Assembly: GCA_024226105.1 (NCBI GenBank)
Contig: JAAELZ010000493.1
Location: forward strand, 1 to 8,150
DNA: 8,150 bases
Origin: Pseudomonadota bacterium
Lineage (GTDB): Bacteria; Pseudomonadota; Gammaproteobacteria; Arenicellales; Poriferihabitantaceae
Direction of reading: 5' to 3'
Part shown: positions 1 through 7,039 of the stretch, piece by piece
Numbering within the stretch: the first letter of the stretch is position 1
How the letters are laid out: the number at the start of each line of letters is the position of its first letter
Notes under the pieces: generated by a model
What the model was told of the DNA's origin: nothing
The model's database searches: none
Seen by the model: the letters and a program-made list of their open reading frames with translations, nothing else
Position numbers and translations under genes: made by a program

Positions 1-1
1 C

Positions 2-232
2 GCATTGCTGGATGTCCGTACTCCACGAGAATTTGCAGGTGGCGCCCTTCCCGGTGCCCGGAACGTACCCCTGAATGGTATTCAAAATATTGTGCCGAGC
101 TTACCCAAAGACCAGCCAGTATTGTTGTATTGCCGTTCGGGCGCGCGCAGCGGGATGGCACAGCGTTTTTTGGTTCAGGAAGGTTTCGAGGCGCATAATA
201 TAGGCGGTTATGCCCAATTCGCGCATTGCTAA
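2..232 (+). CDS. Rhodanese-like domain protein, C-terminal part (5' end outside window)
   Basis: The reading frame is open from base 2 and ends at TAA 230-232, so 76 residues are visible and the true start lies upstream. The fragment reads LDVRTPREFAGGALPGARNVPL, the usual start of a single rhodanese domain. It continues with the active-site loop CRSGARS, whose Cys is residue 44 of the fragment (codon 131-133). This Cys normally carries the persulfide in sulfur transfer. The fragment ends with the common rhodanese motif NIGGY followed by QFAHC. Small stand-alone rhodaneses of this type (GlpE/PspE-like) are about 100-140 residues, so perhaps 20-60 residues are missing; a larger multidomain protein cannot be excluded. 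The gene converges on moaA with only 24 bases between the two stop codons, and no clear terminator is visible there. The physiological sulfur donor and acceptor cannot be deduced. Confidence 0.9.
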   Translation, partial: ALLDVRTPREFAGGALPGARNVPLNGIQNIVPSLPKDQPVLLYCRSGARSGMAQRFLVQEGFEAHNIGGYAQFAHC

Positions 233-256
233 TAGTTGATAAGGTGCCCTTAGCCC

Positions 257-1264
257 TTAACCTCCGATATACGACATCTCGACTTTCTGGCGCGCTGAGC
301 CCTGGATGCTACGAAGCTCTGAATAACGATCTTCACGCACCTGCCATAATTGCTGTATAGACTGAAACAACGAAGGTTCGGCTTCCGGCGCGCGCAGCAG
401 GCTACGCAAGTCAAAACCGCTGTCGGCAAACAGGCAGGTATATACCTCACCAATGGCCGATAAACGAGCGCGCGAACACTCCCCGCAAAAGGGTTCCGAA
501 ACCGAGGAAATGATGCCGAATTCCATCGGCAACCCGGACAGCTTCCAGCGCCTCGCCACCTCCCCGCGATAGTTCGCATCCAGCGCTTCAATCGGGTAAC
601 GTGATTCAATCAGTGATTTTATTTGCCGTGAGGTAAAAACATCTTTGCTATGCCAGGCATTGGAGTTGCCCACATCCATGTATTCGATAAAACGCAATAC
701 TACGTCTTTGCCGATAAAATATTCCAGCATTGGCAGGATAGAAGCTTCATTCTTCCCCCTCTGCACAACCATATTTACCTTGATCTGCTCAAAGCCGGCC
801 CGGCTCGCATTCTCGACCCCTGAGAGCACATCTTCAACCGGATAGCCGACCCCGTTCAATTGCCCGAAGGTCCTGGCATCCAGTGCGTCAAGACTGATAT
901 TAATACGTTGAATGCCAGCTTCACGCAACGCAGCGGCCCGCTCTGAACTCAACAAAGAGGCGTTGGTGGTCAAACTCAGATCTTCCAGTCCATCGATCTG
1001 CTTTAAGCGCCGAATCAACGTTTCAAGATCATTGCGCACCAGCGGTTCCCCGCCGGTCAGGCGGATTTTAACCACACCCAGCTCAACAAAAACCCGCGCT
1101 ATTTTCTCTATTTCCTCGAAGGTTAACAGTTCTTTTCGTTTGAGAAACTGATGATCGCGCCCGTACTTATCTTTGGGCATGCAATAACCACAACGAAAAT
1201 TACAGCGATCGGTCACTGAAATCCGCAGATCACGTATCGGGCGATTGAGTCGGTCGAGCAGCAT
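257..1264 (-). CDS. moaA: GTP 3',8-cyclase MoaA (molybdenum cofactor biosynthesis)
   Basis: MoaA is a cytoplasmic radical-SAM enzyme that, with MoaC, converts GTP to cyclic pyranopterin monophosphate, the first step of molybdopterin synthesis. From the ATG at 1264 the protein has 335 residues, close to the 329 of E. coli MoaA. It opens with LLDRLNRPIRDLRISVTDRCNFRCGYC, in which C21, C25 and C28 form the CxxxCxxC motif of the SAM-binding [4Fe-4S] cluster. RLTGGEPL is the GGE motif. The C-terminal cluster motif FCGECSRARLSAIGEVYTC (CxxC-x13-C) binds the second cluster and GTP. The protein ends in the conserved Gly-Gly (SYIGG), needed for catalysis in this family. Start choice: the frame runs open to 1537, but that extension lies antisense to the 6S RNA gene and is low-complexity, so it is rejected. 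ATG 1318 (353 residues) is a real alternative. Neither ATG has a good Shine-Dalgarno; AAGGAGG at 1297-1291 is 26 bases from ATG 1264, too far. No other moa gene is in the window. Confidence 0.95.
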   Translation of the reverse strand: MLLDRLNRPIRDLRISVTDRCNFRCGYCMPKDKYGRDHQFLKRKELLTFEEIEKIARVFVELGVVKIRLTGGEPLVRNDLETLIRRLKQIDGLEDLSLTTNASLLSSERAAALREAGIQRINISLDALDARTFGQLNGVGYPVEDVLSGVENASRAGFEQIKVNMVVQRGKNEASILPMLEYFIGKDVVLRFIEYMDVGNSNAWHSKDVFTSRQIKSLIESRYPIEALDANYRGEVARRWKLSGLPMEFGIISSVSEPFCGECSRARLSAIGEVYTCLFADSGFDLRSLLRAPEAEPSLFQSIQQLWQVREDRYSELRSIQGSARQKVEMSYIGG

Positions 1265-1271
1265 GTCTGCG

Positions 1272-1280
1272 ATTGTAGCA
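1272..1280 (-). promoter_or_regulatory. Possible extended -10 promoter for moaA
   Basis: On the minus strand TGCTACAAT (TGn plus TACAAT) lies 7 bases before ATG 1264. A transcript from it would begin at or next to that ATG and be nearly leaderless. No good -35 hexamer is found at 16-18 bases. If ATG 1318 is the real start, this match is inside the gene and meaningless. It is a motif match only. Confidence 0.25.
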
Positions 1281-1339
1281 AAACTGCCTGCCTCCTTGAA
1301 CAAATTATGGGCCTCCATGGATACGCAGATGCGCAAATT

Positions 1340-1348
1340 TGTTACAAT
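1340..1348 (+). promoter_or_regulatory. Extended -10 promoter of the 6S RNA gene
   Basis: TGTTACAAT matches the extended -10 pattern TGnTATAAT with one substitution in the hexamer (TACAAT 1343-1348). The expected start 6-8 bases downstream falls at 1354-1356, exactly where the terminal stem of the 6S RNA begins (G1355). There is no recognisable -35 at 16-18 bases upstream, which fits an extended -10 promoter. It faces away from moaA. Confidence 0.65.
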
Positions 1349-1354
1349 AGGCGG

Positions 1355-1555
1355 GCGTTGCCTGCGGTGTGCGTGAGCAAGTCTTAATCCCTTAGAACCT
1401 AATGCATATCCCGGGGGCAGTGATTGCGGAGGAGGTGAGCATGTCCGTGTTGTCAGGCTACCTGGCTTCAGCGGAAAGCCCGAACCAAAGCCGGCGCCCC
1501 CACTTGAACCTCCAGGTTCAAGGTCCAGATAAGCCACGGCACAGGCGGGTAACGC
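1355..1555 (+). ncRNA. ssrS: 6S RNA (RNA polymerase sigma70-holoenzyme regulator)
   Basis: 6S RNA folds into a long hairpin with a central bubble that mimics an open promoter and sequesters sigma70 holoenzyme, mainly in stationary phase. Three elements are seen. First, a terminal stem: from 1355 GCGTTGCCTGC pairs with the strand ending at 1555 (GCGGGTAACGC), allowing two G-U pairs, and pairing continues with small bulges to about 1375/1535. Second, the stem closing the far side of the bubble: GGGGGC 1413-1418 with GCCCCC 1496-1501. Third, beside it a perfect 8-bp hairpin CTTGAACC-tcca-GGTTCAAG (1503-1522), matching the CUUGAACC...GGUUCAAG hairpin of E. coli 6S RNA. The apical GGTGAGCATG at 1434-1443 also matches E. 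coli GGUGAGCAUG. Position confirms the call: fau lies 22 bases downstream, as in E. coli ssrS-ygfA. The length of about 201 nt is slightly above the 184 of E. coli. Ends are inferred from pairing and are good to a few bases. Confidence 0.9.
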
Positions 1556-1577
1556 ACTTTATTTTTATAGCCCTGAT

Positions 1578-2168
1578 ATGGACATTAAACACCTACGCCA
1601 GAAAATACGTCAACAACGCTGCGCACTCGGGCCTGCAGGGCAGGCCATCGCAGCACGTTCTCTGGATTCACACCTTCGAGGGGTTGCCGATATAGCAAAT
1701 GCCCGGCACATCGGCCTGTATCTGGTTAACGATGGTGAGATTGACCCGGCTTTATTCATGCACTGGGCATTTACCCAGGCAAAACACTGCTACCTTCCTG
1801 TGCTCAGTGTTGATCAGGGCCAGCCTATGAAGTTTGCAGAGATCAAACCGGATAGTGAATTTGAACCGAATCGTTTCGGTATCCCGGAACCAATGGTTAG
1901 TGCTGAAAGTTTGCTCGATGCCAGCAAACTCGATGTCGTTCTGTTGCCGCTGGTCGCTTTTGACCTTAAGGGCAATCGCATCGGCATGGGTGGCGGATTT
2001 TATGATCGAACACTGGAATTTACCCGCCAGCAACCGTATGATCGGCGTCCGAAACTAATCGGGCTTGCGCATGAGTTCCAATACTCAAGTGAAATCGAGC
2101 CCTCACCCTGGGATATCCCCCTGGATGGAATCGCCACCGAAAAGCGAGCGATCCTTTTCAAACAATAA
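1578..2168 (+). CDS. fau: 5-formyltetrahydrofolate cyclo-ligase (MTHF synthetase)
   Basis: This cytoplasmic enzyme uses ATP to convert 5-formyl-THF to 5,10-methenyl-THF, returning stored folate to the one-carbon pool. The protein has 196 residues, near the family norm of 180-200. Family features are present in order: a basic N-terminal helix (LRQKIRQQR); the NRFGIPEP segment, about residues 97-104; and LLPLVAFDLKGNRIGMGGGFYDRTL, about residues 122-146, containing the Gly-rich GMGGGFYDR signature of the nucleotide/folate site. Near the C-terminus PWDIPLDGIATE matches the usual end of the fold. ATG 1578 is the only plausible start: the next Met is about 80 residues in, and the conserved N-terminal helix follows ATG 1578 directly. 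No Shine-Dalgarno precedes it (TTTTTATAGCCCTGAT). It sits 22 bases after the 6S RNA stem, so read-through from the ssrS promoter is the likely source of its mRNA, as in E. coli. The cyclophilin gene begins 16 bases after its stop, suggesting co-transcription. Confidence 0.95.
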   Translation: MDIKHLRQKIRQQRCALGPAGQAIAARSLDSHLRGVADIANARHIGLYLVNDGEIDPALFMHWAFTQAKHCYLPVLSVDQGQPMKFAEIKPDSEFEPNRFGIPEPMVSAESLLDASKLDVVLLPLVAFDLKGNRIGMGGGFYDRTLEFTRQQPYDRRPKLIGLAHEFQYSSEIEPSPWDIPLDGIATEKRAILFKQ

Positions 2169-2184
2169 TTTAGCAAGAATCACC

Positions 2185-2763
2185 ATGATACGTTTAAAAA
2201 ACCTGATCACCCTCATATTTATTACTCTTATTTCTTTTAATACTTACGCGGAGAACGCCATGAACCCCAAAGTAAAACTAACCACCAGTATGGGCGATAT
2301 TGTGCTTGAGCTGGATGCTGAAAAAGCACCCATTACAGTAGAGAATTTCCTCAACTACGTCAACAACGGCCACTATGACGGTCTGATTTTTCACCGCATA
2401 ATCCCCGCCTTTATGGTTCAGGGCGGTGGCCTGGAGCCGGGCATGAAGGAACGCCCCAATCTTTCTCCTATCGAGAACGAAGCGGATAACGGGCTGAAGA
2501 ACGACAAGGGCACGATTGCCATGGCGCGCACCAACGACCCGCATTCAGCGACCTCGCAGTTTTTCATTAACCTGAAAGACAACGACTTTCTGAACCACAC
2601 GGCTAAAGATTTGCGCGGCTGGGGTTATACCGTGTTTGGTAAGGTCGCAGAAGGCATCGAAGTCGTGGACGCAATGGGTGCCGTACAAACTGGCAATGCA
2701 GGTGGGCACCAGGATGTACCTGACGTCGATGTTGTTATCATTAAAGCGGAAGTTGTTGAGTAA
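2185..2763 (+). CDS. Peptidyl-prolyl cis-trans isomerase, cyclophilin type, with signal peptide
   Basis: This enzyme catalyses cis-trans isomerisation of X-Pro bonds during folding. From ATG 2185 it has 192 residues, like periplasmic PpiA of E. coli (190). Residues 1-22 look like a signal peptide: MIRLKN, then LITLIFITLISF, with predicted cleavage after TYA, giving a periplasmic enzyme. The cyclophilin domain fills the rest: TTSMGDIVLELD, FHRIIPAFMVQGGG with catalytic Arg71, the NEADNGLKNDKGTIAMAR segment, ATSQFFINLKDN, and a YTVFGKV strand near the end. An upstream in-frame extension to 2065 lies inside fau in another frame and is rejected. The Shine-Dalgarno before 2185 is weak. A second ATG at 2260 has a better one (GGAG, 6-base spacer) and would give a 167-residue protein without the signal peptide, the size of cytoplasmic PpiB (164). 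I therefore give no ppiA/ppiB symbol. The gene follows fau by 16 bases and ends before a strong terminator. Confidence 0.93.
   Translation: MIRLKNLITLIFITLISFNTYAENAMNPKVKLTTSMGDIVLELDAEKAPITVENFLNYVNNGHYDGLIFHRIIPAFMVQGGGLEPGMKERPNLSPIENEADNGLKNDKGTIAMARTNDPHSATSQFFINLKDNDFLNHTAKDLRGWGYTVFGKVAEGIEVVDAMGAVQTGNAGGHQDVPDVDVVIIKAEVVE
2250..2262 (+). promoter_or_regulatory. Internal ribosome binding site and second ATG in the cyclophilin gene
   Basis: GGAG (2250-2253), six bases (AACGCC), then ATG (2260-2262) lie in frame just after the predicted signal-peptide cleavage site. The downstream protein MNPKVKLTTSMGDIVLELD begins as cytoplasmic cyclophilins do. This is better spaced than anything before ATG 2185. 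It could give a second, cytoplasmic form; or it may be chance. Confidence 0.4.
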
Positions 2764-2791
2764 TACCCTGGCCAATTGGGGAGCGAATACC

Positions 2792-2826
2792 GGGCGCCTG
2801 GCAAAATGTCAGGCGCCCACTTTTTT
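2792..2826 (+). terminator. Rho-independent terminator after the cyclophilin gene
   Basis: GGGCGCCTG (2792-2800) pairs perfectly with CAGGCGCCC (2810-2818). A further G-U and C-G pair inside extends the stem to 11 bp with a 5-base AAAAT loop. AC and then six T follow (2821-2826). It starts 28 bases after the cyclophilin stop and separates the ssrS-fau-ppi unit from hrpA. Confidence 0.92.
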
Positions 2827-2882
2827 CTGTGCTCCTGAAACTGAAACCGACGCTTCAGCTCCGCTTCCTCTGATCGCAAACA

Positions 2883-5800
2883 ATGCCTGAGAAGCCAAAC
2901 ATAAATCAATGCCTGATTGCAGACAGATTTCGGTTTCAGCAGCAGCTCAGGCGCGCAAAAACACCCGCTGAACAGCAATCACTCGCGGCAAAAATATGCC
3001 GTTCAATCTGCAAGGCCGAAGCCCGACGCAAAAATCTGCCAGAAATAAGCTATCCCCCGGAGCTACCTGTCAGTGACAAAGCCGATGAAATAACCCGCCT
3101 CATACAACGACACCGGGTTCTCATTGTTGCGGGCGAAACCGGTTCGGGAAAAAGTACGCAACTGCCCAAGTTATGCCTCGCAGCAGGGCAGGGCATATTT
3201 GGGCAAATAGCGCACACCCAGCCCCGGCGTATTGCCGCGCGCGCCATTTCCGCGCGCCTTGCCGAAGAGCTCAATCTCGAACTCGGGGCAGGTATCGGCT
3301 ATCGGGTACGCTTTGATGAAAGGTGCAGTAGCACGGATTACATTCGCGTACTCACTGACGGCATGTTGCTGGCCGAAGCTCAGACTGATTCTTTTTTAAA
3401 TCAGTACGACACCATCATTATCGATGAAGCGCACGAGCGATCGCTCAACATCGATTTTTTACTCGGCATACTAAAGCAATTGCTGGGCAGGCGTAAAGAC
3501 CTCAAGCTGATCATCACTTCGGCAACCATTGATACTGAAAAATTCGCTCGTCATTTTTCCGATGCACCCATTATAAATGTCTCGGGGCGCACTTATCCGG
3601 TAGAGGTGCTCTATCAGCCTCCGGAAGATGAAAAAACTCGCAGCGACCAACAAACCAACCAGGCCATACTGGATGCTATCCAAAAATTGTTCCGGCGGCA
3701 CCCGGGCAACACGCTGGTATTTCTGCCGGGCGAGCGCGAGATACGTGAAGCCCAGCGCTTTCTGGAACGCCAGCTCAAATCAGGCATCGACGTACTGCCC
3801 CTGTACGCAAGGCTTGCGCGCGAGCAGCAGATGAGGCTATTTCGTCCCTCGCATAACACGCGCATCATCCTCTCCACCAATGTAGCGGAAACCTCGCTCA
3901 CACTGCCTGGTATTGATTACGTAATTGACACCGGGCTGGCACGTATCAGCCGCTATAACCCCGGCCGTCGTGTTAATACCCTGCCCATCGAACGCATTTC
4001 TAAAGCCGCTGCTGACCAGCGTAAAGGACGTTGTGGGCGGGTTAAAGAAGGAATTTGTGTGCGCCTGTTCAGTGAAGAAGATTTTCTGAGCCGCGAAGAC
4101 TACACCGCACCTGAAATATTGCGAACCGCCCTGACAGGCGTAGTACTTTCACTTAAAAGCCGGCGTCTCGGCGAGCCCGAAGCCTTTCCCTTTATCGACC
4201 CCCCGGAGCGAAAACAATGGAACGCCGCTCACCAGGAACTGAAAATATTGGGCGCACTTACCCCGGGGAACGGGCTCAGTCGGATTGGACGGGCACTGGC
4301 CAAATTGTCCGTTGACCCGCGAATAGGGCGTATGTTGTACGCCGCGGGAGAAGCAGAAAACTGCCTTGCCGAAATGACTATTCTGGCTGCAAGCCTTGAA
4401 ATACAGGACCCACGCATCACGCCGTTTGAGAAGCTGCAAGCCGCCCGGCAACACCATATTGAGCAAGCCAAAGGCAGTTGCGATTTTGTAGCTTTGCTTG
4501 AACTCTATAAACAATTCCAGTTACAACGCGCAAAACTGAGCCGCAAACAGCTCAACACCTGGTGCCAGAAAAATTATCTCGCCCCCACACGAATGCGTGA
4601 ATGGCAGGATCTGGTCAAACGTCTTCGCCAGGACATGAGCCTGTTCAAGTTCCCGATCAACAAACAGCCGGCCACACAAGAGGCCATTCATCGTGCACTT
4701 TTATGCGGCTTGCTCGACCAGGTTGCAATGAAATCAGATAAGGGCCGCTACACCGGCACCTATGGCAAACAGCTGGCACTCTTTCCGGGCAGCGCACTGG
4801 CAAAAACCGCGCCCAAATGGATTATGGCGGCCGAAATGGTGGAGACCAGCCAATTATTTGCGCGTAGCGTCGCCCCTGCCAAAGTTGGCTGGATAGAGGA
4901 ATTTGCCGGCCCGCTGGTTCGACATGAATACTCAGAACCACACTGGTCGCTAAAAGCCGGCCAGGTTATGGCGTTCCAGCGCGGGTATTTCCTGAACTTG
5001 CCGATTTTCAGCGGACGAAGGCGACCTTATAGTGAGGTCGACCCACTGGAATCACGTGCATTATTTATCCGCGAAGGCCTGGTTCCCGGTGAATTTGAGC
5101 AACGTTTTGACTTTGTTCAACACAACCTCGAGCAGCTGGATCAGGTAGTCCGGCTGGAGCACAAAATTCGCCGCCACGATATTTTGGTCTCTGAACAGAC
5201 ACTGGCCAATTTTTATGCGCAAAACTTGCCGGAAAATATCCTCAGTGAAAGTAGCTTAAAGAAATGGCTCAAATCCTGCTCCAAAGAGGCGCGTGAAAAG
5301 TTGTATTTGACCCGTGCTGAACTGCTTAAACGTGAACTGAGTAAAAATGAACTTGACCTGCCCGACGAACTTGATCACGGTGATCACCGGCTTTCACTGG
5401 ATTATCATTTCTCACCCGGAGAGTCCAACGACGGCATCTCGGCGCGCATTCCTTTGCCTCTGCTCAACCAGCTTAGCCAGGCCGATTTCGACAAGCTGGT
5501 GCCGGGTTATCTGCCGGAAAAAATCGAGCACCTGATCAGGAGCCTGCCAAAAGCCCAGCGCAAGCAACTGGTACCCATCCCGGATACCGTCGCCTACGCC
5601 AATCAACAGCTAAAAGATGATGCACGACCGTTACTGGAGGCACTGGCCGGGCTACTAAGCCAGCGCTCCGGCCAACGCATATCAACCGGAGATTTCGATA
5701 CTAAAACACTGCCAGCGCATCTGTCGATGAAGCTGGTGCTGCTCGACGAAGAGGGCGACGAACTTGGCCGTGCAGATAGTGTTGACGCATTGCAGCAACA

Positions 5801-6710
5801 CTATGGTCAGCAGGCACGCGATACCATTGCACAGGCCGATCATGCCTGGCAAAAGACGGGTTACACGCGCTGGGATTTTGAGGACCTTCCCGACTCAGTC
5901 GAACTCGGTTCGCATGGCCTTACGACGCAGGCCTGCCCCGCGCTGGTCGACGCAACCAGCTGCGTCAATATACAGTTATTTGACGACCCGGAGCACGCCC
6001 GCCTCGCCCACCAGGCTGGCGTTACCAGGCTGGTGCACCTGGGCACCGAATTTGGCAAAAAGCTGGCCAAACGCCCCTTGCCCTACTGGCAGGAAATCAG
6101 CCTGCGCTACAGCCCGATTGGATCCCAGCATGATTTACGCGCGGCCCTGCTGGATGCAGTGACCCTCGAGCTTATGTTCGAGAAAAATGACCCGCTCAGA
6201 AGCAAGGCAACCTTTGATCAGGCTGTTGCGCACCTTGCACAAAAATTCAGTAGCGTGATTGAACCCTACTGCAAAGCCCTGATGCAGGCCTTAAGCGCCT
6301 ATGGCGAAACCTTGAGCACGCTGGACAGCTTAAACCTGCCAGCCGAAAGTGAGCAGGACATTCACACCCAGCTGAACTACCTGATCTACGAAGATTTTCT
6401 GATCGAAGTACCGCTCGCCATCCTGCGTCACTATCCAACATATTTCAAAGCACTGGAAGCACGCCTGGAGCGAATATCGTATGACCCTCAAGGCGACCTG
6501 AAAAAACTCAGCTTGCTATTGCCCTACCAGAATCGCTACCTGCAAAACTGGGAAGCCCATCCACACAACGCCGAGCTCGACACTTATCGCTGGCAACTTG
6601 AAGCCTATCGTGTTTCTTTGTTCGCACCCAAGCTTAAACCACCTGTACCGATTTCACCCACACGACTGGAACGCACCTGGCGAGTGTTTAAGGAGATGCA
6701 TTTATCCTAA
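2883..6710 (+). CDS. hrpA: ATP-dependent RNA helicase HrpA (DEAH box)
   Basis: HrpA is a cytoplasmic DEAH-box 3'-5' RNA helicase. In E. coli it affects fimbrial mRNA processing and rescue of stalled ribosomes. This protein has 1275 residues against 1300 in E. coli. Helicase motifs in order: Walker A GETGSGKST (84-92), TQPRR (112-116), DEAH (181-184), SAT (213-215), STNVAETSLTLPGI (331-344) and QRKGRCGR (379-386). The HA2/winged-helix region follows, with LAKLSVDPRIGRML at 472-485 and EIQDPR at 506-511. An OB-fold-like region comes next, then the long C-terminal domain specific to HrpA (DUF3418), roughly residues 690-1270. No frameshift or lost motif is apparent. ATG 2883 is the first in-frame ATG; the helical basic N-terminus resembles E. 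coli but is about 20 residues shorter. No clear Shine-Dalgarno (CTGATCGCAAACA) and no convincing promoter is seen in the 56 bases after the upstream terminator, though the gene should need its own. No terminator hairpin is visible after the stop. Confidence 0.98.
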   Translation: MPEKPNINQCLIADRFRFQQQLRRAKTPAEQQSLAAKICRSICKAEARRKNLPEISYPPELPVSDKADEITRLIQRHRVLIVAGETGSGKSTQLPKLCLAAGQGIFGQIAHTQPRRIAARAISARLAEELNLELGAGIGYRVRFDERCSSTDYIRVLTDGMLLAEAQTDSFLNQYDTIIIDEAHERSLNIDFLLGILKQLLGRRKDLKLIITSATIDTEKFARHFSDAPIINVSGRTYPVEVLYQPPEDEKTRSDQQTNQAILDAIQKLFRRHPGNTLVFLPGEREIREAQRFLERQLKSGIDVLPLYARLAREQQMRLFRPSHNTRIILSTNVAETSLTLPGIDYVIDTGLARISRYNPGRRVNTLPIERISKAAADQRKGRCGRVKEGICVRLFSEEDFLSREDYTAPEILRTALTGVVLSLKSRRLGEPEAFPFIDPPERKQWNAAHQELKILGALTPGNGLSRIGRALAKLSVDPRIGRMLYAAGEAENCLAEMTILAASLEIQDPRITPFEKLQAARQHHIEQAKGSCDFVALLELYKQFQLQRAKLSRKQLNTWCQKNYLAPTRMREWQDLVKRLRQDMSLFKFPINKQPATQEAIHRALLCGLLDQVAMKSDKGRYTGTYGKQLALFPGSALAKTAPKWIMAAEMVETSQLFARSVAPAKVGWIEEFAGPLVRHEYSEPHWSLKAGQVMAFQRGYFLNLPIFSGRRRPYSEVDPLESRALFIREGLVPGEFEQRFDFVQHNLEQLDQVVRLEHKIRRHDILVSEQTLANFYAQNLPENILSESSLKKWLKSCSKEAREKLYLTRAELLKRELSKNELDLPDELDHGDHRLSLDYHFSPGESNDGISARIPLPLLNQLSQADFDKLVPGYLPEKIEHLIRSLPKAQRKQLVPIPDTVAYANQQLKDDARPLLEALAGLLSQRSGQRISTGDFDTKTLPAHLSMKLVLLDEEGDELGRADSVDALQQHYGQQARDTIAQADHAWQKTGYTRWDFEDLPDSVELGSHGLTTQACPALVDATSCVNIQLFDDPEHARLAHQAGVTRLVHLGTEFGKKLAKRPLPYWQEISLRYSPIGSQHDLRAALLDAVTLELMFEKNDPLRSKATFDQAVAHLAQKFSSVIEPYCKALMQALSAYGETLSTLDSLNLPAESEQDIHTQLNYLIYEDFLIEVPLAILRHYPTYFKALEARLERISYDPQGDLKKLSLLLPYQNRYLQNWEAHPHNAELDTYRWQLEAYRVSLFAPKLKPPVPISPTRLERTWRVFKEMHLS

Positions 6711-7039
6711 ATTCCTCTGTTGACCGCTACAAAAGATGAACAAGCGCATGAATCACTGGTAAACCGTTTCGTAACAACATAGGCTCTTAATTCACTGCTT
6801 GAAAACAGTTAGCATGAGGTATCGACAACATATTCCTGACCTTGGAGCCTTATATCCCTAATATTCTACCTCTCATCGCGGTAATGGTACAGTTTACCTG
6901 TTGAACAGATTACACAAAATGGTTTCTATCTCAAGGTTAGGATGCTAAAATGGGTAGACAGATGGTGTCGGCATACTATTAATTCCTACACTAGCAACTT
7001 TGTATAGAACAGTTGGAAAAAAGCAAATACAGGTGATTT
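6711..7039. other. AT-rich intergenic region before the secreted-protein gene
   Basis: These 329 bases hold no open frame longer than about 15 codons on the plus strand. GC is about 39% over 6721-7020 by direct count, visibly lower than in hrpA. No strong hairpin, terminator, tRNA or recognised riboswitch is seen. Weak -10-like matches exist (TACTAT 6974-6979, TATAGA 7003-7008) but neither has a matching -35, so I do not call a promoter. The length and composition suit a regulated upstream region of the gene at 7040, which is an inference. Confidence 0.5.
7031..7036 (+). promoter_or_regulatory. Ribosome binding site deciding the start at 7040
   Basis: AGGTGA matches the 3' half of the AGGAGGTGA anti-16S complement and lies 3 bases before ATG 7040, a suitable position for that part of the motif. 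The competing in-frame ATG at 7082 has only a GGA about 10 bases upstream, so 7040 is preferred. Confidence 0.6.

Noticed and set aside
2..1264. Functional link between the rhodanese gene and moaA in cofactor sulfuration
   Set aside because: The genes are convergent, not an operon, and the rhodanese fragment has no MoeB-like or MoaD-like part in the visible sequence. Proximity alone is not evidence.
1265..1537. N-terminal extension of moaA, 91 extra codons up to the ATG at 1537
   Set aside because: It is Gly/Pro/Arg-rich with no MoaA similarity, and most of it (1355-1537) is antisense to the 6S RNA gene. MoaA homology begins at about ATG 1264; only the 18 codons from ATG 1318 remain possible.
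1402..1695. Plus-strand frame with GGAGGAGGTGAGC followed by ATG at 1441, looking like an ideal ribosome binding site and start
   Set aside because: The GGTGAGCATG is a conserved part of 6S RNA. The frame runs through the RNA stems and into fau out of frame, and the protein resembles nothing.
2065..2184. Upstream in-frame extension of the cyclophilin gene
   Set aside because: It lies inside fau in another frame and would put 40 residues in front of a clear signal peptide.
4149..4514. Antisense open frame of 121 codons within hrpA
   Set aside because: It is fully inside a conserved helicase coding region, with no recognisable motif; it is a reading-frame shadow.
6880..6898. Small inverted repeat GGTAA...TTACC in the intergenic region
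   Set aside because: Only 5 bp with a 9-base loop and no T tract; expected by chance and not a terminator.
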